From assembly GCA_014380965.1 (NCBI GenBank), contig JACMIV010000102.1, positions 1 to 5,321 of the forward strand: a stretch of DNA of 5,321 nt, written 5' to 3'. The translations under genes and the position numbers were made by a program. Below, piece after piece: positions 1 to 4,734 of this stretch (position 1 is the stretch's first letter; each line of letters starts with the position of its first letter). Source of the stretch: Rhizobiaceae bacterium. Lineage in GTDB: Bacteria > Pseudomonadota > Alphaproteobacteria > Rhizobiales > Rhizobiaceae. The notes under the pieces were generated by a model. The model saw only the letters and a list, made by a program, of their open reading frames with translations, was not told the origin of the DNA and ran no database searches.

Positions 1-394
1 CGCCTGCGATGTTGCGCGGGCCGTCGGTGTCCGGCGCGTCGGCGCTGCGCTGCGCGCCGGTGAAGACCACGGGCTTGTCGCCGGGGACGAGGAGATCGGC
101 GAGGAAGGCGCTCTCCTCCATCGTGTCGGTGCCGTGGGTGACGACGACGCCGTCGCAATCCGGCCGCGCCAGATGGGCCGCGATGCGGCGGGCCAGCCGA
201 AAGGCGAGCTTCATGTCGATGGCAAAGCTGCCGACGCGGCAGAAGTCGTCGACGAGAAGCGCGATGCCGTCCAGCGGATCGTGGAGGGAAGCGCGCAGAT
301 CCGCCCCGGAGACCGAGGCGACGACATCGGCACCCGGAGCGCCGGGCCGGGAGGCGATGGTGCCCCCGGTGGTGATGAGCTGGATGGTGGGCAC
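1..394 (-). CDS. L-asparaginase-family amidohydrolase, N-terminal part (runs off left edge)
   Basis: This is the first 131 codons of a bacterial asparaginase/glutaminase, a family that hydrolyses the side-chain amide of Asn or Gln to the acid plus ammonia. Translation from GTG at 394 gives the family hallmark TTGGTIA (residues 8-14, nucleophile Thr12) and the second signature VVVTHGTDTMEESAF (83-97, Thr89/Asp90), then GAQRS and DGPRN (113-128), equivalent to GAMRP and DGPFN in E. coli AnsB. There is no signal peptide: Thr12 sits right at the N-terminus, so the enzyme is probably cytoplasmic. The GTG start is supported by AGGACA nine bases upstream and by the family's usual start just before TTGGTIA. 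By ungapped eye alignment, the E. coli AnsB Tyr25 position holds Val and the Gln59 position holds Phe57 (Ser56 is kept), so the substrate may not be asparagine. The gene lies 41 bp behind the regulator gene on the same strand and is probably cotranscribed. The C-terminal catalytic Lys and Glu lie outside the window. Confidence 0.9.
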   Translation of the reverse strand, partial: MPTIQLITTGGTIASRPGAPGADVVASVSGADLRASLHDPLDGIALLVDDFCRVGSFAIDMKLAFRLARRIAAHLARPDCDGVVVTHGTDTMEESAFLADLLVPGDKPVVFTGAQRSADAPDTDGPRNIAG

Positions 395-403
395 GGGTGG
401 TCC

Positions 404-409
404 TGTCCT
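404..409 (-). promoter_or_regulatory. Ribosome binding site of the asparaginase gene
   Basis: On the minus strand AGGACA lies nine bases before the GTG at 394. It supports this GTG as the start in the absence of any ATG ahead of the TTGGTIA motif. The 41-bp gap to the regulator stop codon shows no clear hairpin terminator, which favours readthrough from the regulator gene. Confidence 0.5.
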
Positions 410-435
410 TGAGGCGAAGCGGTGCGGCGCGAGGC

Positions 436-1503
436 TCACTCGGACGCGGCATCCGCGGGGCGAAGATAGGGCGCAAGCGAGATCGGCTGCGGGATGACCG
501 CGACGATCTTCATCTGCGCGATGGTGCGCAGCTTGCTCGCCTCGATGTGGGTGGACAGCATAGAGGCGGCGGCGTCCACCGCCCCGTGCATCAGGAGCTC
601 CACCATCATACGCTGCTCGGCGATCGAAGCCGGGTCTTCGGGAAGCCCGAGCTGTCGGAGCACCGCCTGCGAGATCAGGACGGTGTGGAGATTGCGCCGG
701 ATGAGATCGCGGAGCGAAAGGTTGGGCGTCGCCAGCACGATGTCGTTGACGAAGAGGTTGGAGAGTTCCGTCAGCCGACCCTTGGCGACCGGCGCGCCCT
801 CCTCCGCCGCGCGCAGCGTGTCGCGCAGCACGGCAAGGCCCGCATGGTCGAGATAGGGAACGGCGGAGACGAGGCCGTGCGGTTCGAGGATCTTGCGCAG
901 CTCGAACTGATCCTTGATCGAACGTGCCGTCAAAGGCCCCGCAACCCAGTGGGAGCTTGCGTTCTTGTCGACGAGGCGGCGTTCCTGGAGGCGGCCGAGC
1001 ACGTCGCGCACGATGGTCCGGCTGACGTCGAAAAGCTCGGCAAGCTCGGTCTCGACGATGCGATACTGCCCGAAAACCAGGCATCGCGTGATGTCGGCCT
1101 CGACCGTCGCGTAGATGCGCCTCCAGGTCTGGCGATTGCGGAACCCCTGTCCCGCCTCCTTCGGCAGCACGAGATCGAGCGCGGCGATGTCGATTCGCCT
1201 CGGCGGCGGGGCGCTGCCTCGCTGCCCTGCCAGAAAGCCACGGCCGTCGAAGCGGTGGATCAATCCCTCGCTCTCGAGCTGTGCGAGAGCACGCTGCACG
1301 GGCGCGCGCGACAGGCCGAAGAGATCGGCGAGCGGCCCTTCGAGAAGAACGGTGCCGCCGGGAATCCTGTCCTCGACGAGGTTTCGCCGCAAAGCATCCG
1401 TCACCACCTCGTAGCGGCGCGGCAGCGCTGTGGATGAAGCGTCCTCAGCCACTGGGCTTGGGTCCCTCTCGAGAGGTTGGATCGGATCGGCGGGTCCCTG
1501 CAT
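436..1503 (-). CDS. GntR-family transcriptional regulator with two winged-helix domains and an FCD ligand domain
   Basis: A 355-residue DNA-binding regulator, about 100 residues longer than the usual 220-250 of FadR/FCD-type GntR proteins. The extra length is a second DNA-binding unit. Domain 1 (about 30-93) contains LADLFGLSRAPVQRALAQLE and a wing ending RGFLAG. Domain 2 (about 126-190) contains LAELFDVSRTIVRDVLGRLQ. Both match the GntR recognition-helix pattern. Residues about 195-330 form the all-helical FCD effector domain, beginning FELRKILEPHGL. Three of the four usual FCD metal ligands look replaced (Ser248, Val252 and Gln297; His319 is kept). The first start after an in-frame TGA seven codons upstream is ATG 1503, which has no good Shine-Dalgarno. 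GTG 1452 (residue 18) has AGAGGG upstream and is a real alternative that loses no domain. The gene is divergent from the ABC-SDR operon and upstream of the asparaginase gene, so it probably controls both units and itself. The effector is unknown. Confidence 0.9.
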   Translation of the reverse strand: MQGPADPIQPLERDPSPVAEDASSTALPRRYEVVTDALRRNLVEDRIPGGTVLLEGPLADLFGLSRAPVQRALAQLESEGLIHRFDGRGFLAGQRGSAPPPRRIDIAALDLVLPKEAGQGFRNRQTWRRIYATVEADITRCLVFGQYRIVETELAELFDVSRTIVRDVLGRLQERRLVDKNASSHWVAGPLTARSIKDQFELRKILEPHGLVSAVPYLDHAGLAVLRDTLRAAEEGAPVAKGRLTELSNLFVNDIVLATPNLSLRDLIRRNLHTVLISQAVLRQLGLPEDPASIAEQRMMVELLMHGAVDAAASMLSTHIEASKLRTIAQMKIVAVIPQPISLAPYLRPADAASE

Positions 1504-1544
1504 ATCATTCGGCGGACTTTGTCAAAACCCAAAAATGAACTTTG

Positions 1545-1556
1545 CATACTTATACC
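1545..1556 (-). promoter_or_regulatory. Candidate operator: tandem GTAT half-sites
   Basis: Read on the minus strand these 12 bases are GGTATA followed by AGTATG, a direct repeat with a 6-bp period. E. coli NanR, also an FCD-type GntR protein, binds direct GGTATA repeats. The site lies about 40 bp upstream of the regulator start and overlaps the best minus-strand -10-like hexamer, so it could serve autoregulation. This is a motif resemblance only; short repeats like this arise by chance in A/T-rich DNA. Confidence 0.25.
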
Positions 1557-1707
1557 GCAATTGCTCACAAACGAGCCTTGCAGTGCATCAAACACCAGGA
1601 GGAAGATCGGGACGGCCGACGACCCTCAACCAGAGAAATTGAGCGAATACAGCGCGCTGTTACAAAAATGCTCTTCGAACAGCGAGCCGAGCGGGGCGCT
1701 CGTCGTT

Positions 1708-1741
1708 GCATAATTTGGCGTCACGCCAGCATAACGCATAA
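1708..1741 (+). repeat. Three direct GCATAA repeats
   Basis: The hexamer GCATAA occurs at 1708-1713, 1729-1734 and 1736-1741, with start-to-start spacings of 21 and 7 bp. The first and second copies are two helical turns apart and bracket the 13-bp palindrome. The arrangement suggests a protein-binding array upstream of the transporter operon, but no known factor with this exact site is recognised. Confidence 0.35.
1716..1728. promoter_or_regulatory. Perfect 13-bp palindrome, candidate operator
   Basis: TGGCGT-C-ACGCCA is a perfect inverted repeat with 6-bp arms around one central base. The arms are too close together to form an RNA hairpin, so a dimeric DNA-binding protein is the better explanation than a terminator. 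It lies 134-146 bp upstream of the ATPase start and is bracketed by GCATAA repeats. It could be the site of the neighbouring GntR regulator, although it does not fit the TNGTNNNACNA pattern of many FCD-type proteins. Confidence 0.4.
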
Positions 1742-1850
1742 ATCAACGACAGATTGAACGATAAAATCCTCATAAAAAGACTATTGAATACAGAAAACAC
1801 GGCTGTTAGCGTCGCGACATTCAGACAGGTCGGGCCGCCCGACCCAGCCG

Positions 1851-1855
1851 ACAGG
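1851..1855 (+). promoter_or_regulatory. Ribosome binding site deciding the ATPase start
   Basis: ACAGG ends six bases before ATG 1862. It is a modest Shine-Dalgarno, but together with the change from A/T-rich to G/C-rich codon use at this point it favours ATG 1862 over the upstream in-frame TTG 1754. Confidence 0.4.
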
Positions 1856-1861
1856 CAGCCT

Positions 1862-2941
1862 ATGTCCGCCGTCCTCACGCTCTCCAACATCTCGAAGTCC
1901 TATGGCGGCAAGCCTGCCGTGCGTGCCATCGACATCGCCATACCTGCCGACAGCTATGTCTCGGTGCTCGGCGCCAGCGGGTCGGGCAAGACGACGCTCC
2001 TGCGCCTCATCGCCGGCTTCGAGGAGCCCGAGACAGGCCAGATCGCCTTCGACGGGCGGCGCATCGACGGGACGCCGGCCCATGAGCGCGGCATCGGCTT
2101 CGTGTTCCAGACCTTCGCGCTGTTCCCGCACCTCAACGTCCGCGACAACGTCGCCTTCGGCCTCGCGAACCGCACCATCGCGCCCGTCACCGACAAGGCG
2201 GAGATCGACAGGCGGGTGGCGGAGACGATCGCGATGGTGGGCCTCACCGGCCTCGAGCGCCGCTCGGTGACGCAGATCTCCGGCGGCCAGCGCCAGCGCG
2301 TGGCGCTCGCCCGCACGCTGGTGACCGAGCCCAAGCTCGTCCTCCTCGATGAGCCGCTGGGTGCGCTCGATGCGCATCTGAGGGCCCGGATGCGCGACGA
2401 ACTGCGCCAGATTCGCAAGAGCCTCGGCGTCACCTTCCTGCACGTGACCGGCAGCGAGAGCGAGGCTTTGGCGATGGGCGACCGCCTGATCGTGCTCGAC
2501 GACGGGACGATCGGGCAGTTCGACGCGCCGAAGACGATCTACGCTGCGCCGGCATCGCCGGGCGTCGCCCGCTATCTCAACGCCTACAATCTCCTGAAGG
2601 GCGAGCGCCGCGACGACCGGTTCGTCAGCGAGGTCGGCACGTTTCCCGTGACTCGGCAGAGCATCAAGTCCTCGACCGCCGGCGGCGTCTACGCCCTGCG
2701 CCACGACCGCATCGCCGTGCGCGATGCGGCAGCGCCCGGCTCGGCGGAAGAGATCATGGTGCCGGCCAAATTCATCGCCTCGGAATATGGCGGCGCGTCG
2801 GTGCTCTCCTTCTTCGCGCTCGACAACGGCCAGATCGTCGAGGTCGAGGAGCATCTCAGCCTTGGCGCGCCGAAGACCTTCGAGCGCGACGCGCGCTACG
2901 GCCTCGCCTGGAAGCCGGGCGATGCCCTCGTCTACGCCTGA
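1862..2941 (+). CDS. ABC transporter ATP-binding protein, spermidine/putrescine (PotA) type, with altered H-loop
   Basis: The cytoplasmic ATPase of an importer, 359 residues and typical in length for PotA-like proteins. Motifs in order: Walker A GASGSGKTT (37-45), Q-loop FVFQ (Gln83) in the usual FALFPHLNVRDNVAFGL context, ABC signature ISGGQRQRVALAR (139-151), Walker B LVLLDEP with Asp163 and Glu164, and D-loop GALD (167-170). Residues from about 250 to the end form the TOBE-like regulatory domain usual for transporters of polyamines, sulfate, iron or opines. The oddity is the H-loop: where relatives read HVTHDQEEAL this protein reads HVTGSESEAL, with Gly197 replacing the switch histidine. 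ATG 1862 is chosen because it starts right before the first beta strand and has ACAGG at 1851-1855. A TTG at 1754 would add 36 residues encoded by A/T-rich, noncoding-looking DNA. It is the first gene of the rightward operon, 12 bp ahead of the first permease. The transported substrate is not determinable. Confidence 0.93.
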   Translation: MSAVLTLSNISKSYGGKPAVRAIDIAIPADSYVSVLGASGSGKTTLLRLIAGFEEPETGQIAFDGRRIDGTPAHERGIGFVFQTFALFPHLNVRDNVAFGLANRTIAPVTDKAEIDRRVAETIAMVGLTGLERRSVTQISGGQRQRVALARTLVTEPKLVLLDEPLGALDAHLRARMRDELRQIRKSLGVTFLHVTGSESEALAMGDRLIVLDDGTIGQFDAPKTIYAAPASPGVARYLNAYNLLKGERRDDRFVSEVGTFPVTRQSIKSSTAGGVYALRHDRIAVRDAAAPGSAEEIMVPAKFIASEYGGASVLSFFALDNGQIVEVEEHLSLGAPKTFERDARYGLAWKPGDALVYA

Positions 2942-2943
2942 TC

Positions 2944-2947
2944 GGAG
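2944..2947 (+). promoter_or_regulatory. Ribosome binding site of the first permease
   Basis: GGAG (within GGAGAAG) lies six bases before ATG 2954, in the 12-bp gap after the ATPase stop. It favours that ATG over the adjacent in-frame TTG at 2951. Confidence 0.6.
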
Positions 2948-2953
2948 AAGTTG

Positions 2954-3889
2954 ATGTCCGGAACGATCGACATCGCGGAGAAAGGCGGACCGACATCGAC
3001 GGCGGCGCGGGGCGCGGCGTCCTCGGCCGAGCGGCAGGCCGCGCGGGGACGCCGCATCTCCTATCTCCTTTTGGCGCCGGGCATCGTCTGGATGACGCTG
3101 TTCCTCGTCCTGCCCATGCTGATGATGGTCTATGTCTCGTTCTGGACGCAGACGACCTTCGCGGTCCAGCCGACGCTGACGACAGCGAGCTGGGTGAGGT
3201 TTCTCACCAGCGCCACCTATCTCGACGCGCTGTGGACGACGGTCCGCATCTGGCTCCTCGTGCTCGGCTCGACGCTGCTTGTCGGCTATCCCGTCGCGCT
3301 GTTCATCGGCCTGATGGTGCGCAACAAGACGCTGCAGACGGTGCTCCTCGTCCTCTGCGTCATTCCGTTCTGGACTTCCTTCCTCATCCGCGTCCTTGCC
3401 TGGCGCCCGATGCTCGGCACCAACGGGGCGATCAACATCATCCTGATGAAGCTCGGGGTCATCGACCAGCCGCTCGACATTCTGCTCTTCTCGGAGCTGT
3501 CGGTGCTGATCGGCATGACGCAGATCTACTGCGTCTTCATGGTCGGGCCGATCACCTTCATGCTGGGGCGCATAGACCCGAACGTGATCGAGGCCGCGCG
3601 CGACCTCGGCGCCGGCTTCGGACGGATCTTCCGCACGATCATCCTGCCGCTTTCCATGCCGGGCGTCGTCGTCGGTGCGATCTTCGTCTCGGTCATGGTG
3701 CTCGGCGAGTTCGCCACCGCCGCCGCCCTTTCAGGCCGCAAGACCAACATGCTCGGCAACATCATCGTCTCCCAGGTCGGCTCGCTGAAATGGGCCTTCG
3801 CGGCGGTCGCGGGTGTGATCCTGACGCTCCTGATGGGCGCTGTCATCGCCGCGCTGCTGCGGGTCGTCAACCTGCGCAAGGAGCTCTGA
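2954..3889 (+). CDS. ABC transporter permease, PotB-like (first inner-membrane subunit)
   Basis: A 311-residue inner-membrane subunit of the importer. A roughly 35-residue Ala/Arg-rich cytoplasmic tail precedes about six membrane helices: 36-60, 95-120, 128-150, 175-200, 240-262 and 281-305. The cytoplasmic EAA loop, which docks on the ATPase, reads EAARDLGAGFGRIFRTIILP from Glu213, with the conserved Gly and the terminal I-LP. Length, topology and the CVIPFWTSFLIRVLAW segment match the PotB/binding-protein-dependent permease family. ATG 2954 is preferred over TTG 2951 because GGAG at 2944-2947 is six bases upstream. The stop is two bases before the next permease. It should form a heterodimer with that permease. 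No anomalies were seen. The family covers polyamine, opine and related importers, so the substrate stays open. Confidence 0.93.
   Translation: MSGTIDIAEKGGPTSTAARGAASSAERQAARGRRISYLLLAPGIVWMTLFLVLPMLMMVYVSFWTQTTFAVQPTLTTASWVRFLTSATYLDALWTTVRIWLLVLGSTLLVGYPVALFIGLMVRNKTLQTVLLVLCVIPFWTSFLIRVLAWRPMLGTNGAINIILMKLGVIDQPLDILLFSELSVLIGMTQIYCVFMVGPITFMLGRIDPNVIEAARDLGAGFGRIFRTIILPLSMPGVVVGAIFVSVMVLGEFATAAALSGRKTNMLGNIIVSQVGSLKWAFAAVAGVILTLLMGAVIAALLRVVNLRKEL
3878..3883 (+). promoter_or_regulatory. Ribosome binding site of the second permease, inside the first permease gene
   Basis: AAGGAG lies eight bases before ATG 3892 and overlaps the last codons of the preceding permease. This is the strongest Shine-Dalgarno in the operon. 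It sets the start of the second permease against a frame that is open 660 bases further upstream. Confidence 0.75.
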
Positions 3890-3891
3890 CG

Positions 3892-4734
3892 ATGCAGGCC
3901 GGCGTCCTGAAACCCATCCTCGCGCTCTACACCGCGCTCTTCATCGCCTTCCTCTACGGGCCCTTCGTGGTGCTGGCGATCATCTCCTTCCAGCAGGGAC
4001 CGGAAGGCGGGCCGCAATTCCCGATCGTCGAGTGGTCGACCTACTGGTATCGTCACCTCTTCGGCCTCGTGCCGCCCACCCGTATCGCGCCGCTGCCGAT
4101 CGGCGACAGCCTCGTTCGGTCCCTTCTCCTCGCTTTCATGACCATGGTCGTCTCGACGATCCTCGGCGTCGCCTCGGCGCAGGCCTTCCGCCAGCGCTTC
4201 AAGGGCTCGGGGCCTGTCTTCTACCTCATCGTTCTCGGCATGATGGTGCCGGGCGTTCTCGTCGGGCTCGGCACCGCGCTCCTCTCCAACATCGTCGGCG
4301 TCGACCGGAGCTGGTGGGGCACCGCCTTCGTGCTCCACGTCGTCTACACCTACCCGTTCGCCTTCCTCGTGATGCTCGCGATCTTCAACCGCTTCGACCG
4401 CTCGATCGAGGAGGCGTCCTGGTCGCTCGGCGTCTCGCCGGTGACGACGTTCCGGAAGGTGACGTTCCCGGTGATCTTTCCCGGCGTCCTCTCCGCCATG
4501 CTGTTCGCCTTCACGCTCTCCTACGACGAATTCTCGCGCACGCTCTTCACCTCCGGGCCGCAGCTGACGCTGCCGCTCGCGATCTACGGGACGTTCGCGG
4601 TCGAGATCCATCCGAACGTCTTCGCCTTCGGCGTCCTGACGACGGTCTTCTCCTTCGCGCTGCTCGCGGTCTACGCGATCCTGATGGTGCGCTCGGTCAA
4701 CCGCGCCAAGCGCGTGCCGACGGAGACAGCGTGA
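3892..4734 (+). CDS. ABC transporter permease, PotC-like (second inner-membrane subunit)
   Basis: A 280-residue inner-membrane permease of the PotC type. Predicted helices lie near 8-32, 74-97, 107-130, 142-166, 198-215 and 243-266. The cytoplasmic EAA loop starts EEASWSLGVSPVTTF (173-187) and runs to the FP-IFPG end, ready to contact the ATPase. The stretch LSYDEFSRTLFTSGP followed by LTLPLAIYG is the counterpart of the SLDDF...TLPL-IY signature of PotC proteins. ATG 3892 follows the first permease's stop by two bases and has AAGGAG at 3878-3883, eight bases upstream and inside that gene, so translation of the two is probably coupled. The reading frame stays open far upstream into the first permease, but that extension is only an out-of-frame reading of it. 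The gene ends by sharing one base with the SDR start. Confidence 0.93.
   Translation: MQAGVLKPILALYTALFIAFLYGPFVVLAIISFQQGPEGGPQFPIVEWSTYWYRHLFGLVPPTRIAPLPIGDSLVRSLLLAFMTMVVSTILGVASAQAFRQRFKGSGPVFYLIVLGMMVPGVLVGLGTALLSNIVGVDRSWWGTAFVLHVVYTYPFAFLVMLAIFNRFDRSIEEASWSLGVSPVTTFRKVTFPVIFPGVLSAMLFAFTLSYDEFSRTLFTSGPQLTLPLAIYGTFAVEIHPNVFAFGVLTTVFSFALLAVYAILMVRSVNRAKRVPTETA

Larger units (their letters stand above)
1504..1861. promoter_or_regulatory. Divergent intergenic control region
   Basis: This 358-bp gap between the divergent regulator and transporter genes is clearly richer in A/T than the flanking genes, and no convincing protein is encoded in it. It should hold the promoters of both units. 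The best -10-like hexamer for the regulator is TATAAG on the minus strand (1554-1549), without a well-spaced -35. For the transporter operon, TTGAAT (1784-1789) lies 17 bp before TAGCGT (1807-1812), which has an extended TG at 1804-1805; TAAAAT (1762-1767) also resembles a -10. All are weak and none decides a transcription start. The more striking contents are a 13-bp palindrome, three GCATAA repeats and a GTAT direct repeat, listed separately. AGGAGG at 1597-1602 has no start codon at a usable distance. Confidence 0.6.

Noticed and set aside
395..435. Terminator between the regulator and asparaginase genes
   Set aside because: No stem-loop followed by a T-run is visible in this 41-bp gap.
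397..1437. Long plus-strand open frame (346 codons) opposite the regulator gene
   Set aside because: It mirrors the regulator gene in a high-GC codon pattern, has Arg/Asp/Glu/His-rich composition with no recognisable domain, and the minus-strand frame has clear GntR and FCD motifs.
1518..1526. TTTGTCAAA odd palindrome and minus-strand TTGACA just upstream of the regulator
   Set aside because: The arms are only 4 bp, and a -35 here would place the -10 inside the coding sequence without a matching hexamer.
1597..1602. AGGAGG Shine-Dalgarno-like sequence
   Set aside because: No ATG, GTG or TTG follows at 5-12 bases, so it does not appear to serve a gene.
1716..1728. Palindrome as a transcription terminator
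   Set aside because: It has a single-base centre that cannot form a stable loop without losing pairs, there is no T-run after it, and it lies upstream of both divergent genes rather than after one.
1754..1861. TTG 1754 as the start of the ATPase
   Set aside because: The 36 added residues come from A/T-rich DNA with codon use unlike the rest of the gene, and no PotA-type protein needs them.
1660..1890. Small minus-strand open frame (76 codons) across the intergenic region
   Set aside because: Its start lies inside the ATPase gene, no ribosome binding site or known family is seen, and the DNA looks noncoding.
1781..2854. Long minus-strand open frame (357 codons) opposite the ATPase gene
   Set aside because: The composition is typical of antisense to a G/C-rich gene and there are no motifs; the plus strand carries all the ABC ATPase motifs.
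3232..3891. Upstream extension of the second permease to make a 500-residue protein
   Set aside because: This part is an out-of-frame reading of the first permease, rich in Arg/His/Pro with no membrane helices. ATG 3892 has a strong AAGGAG and begins at the first helix.
3526..4611. Long minus-strand open frame (361 codons) opposite both permeases
   Set aside because: Its Glu/Arg/His-rich translation is what antisense of hydrophobic permease codons gives; no domain is visible.
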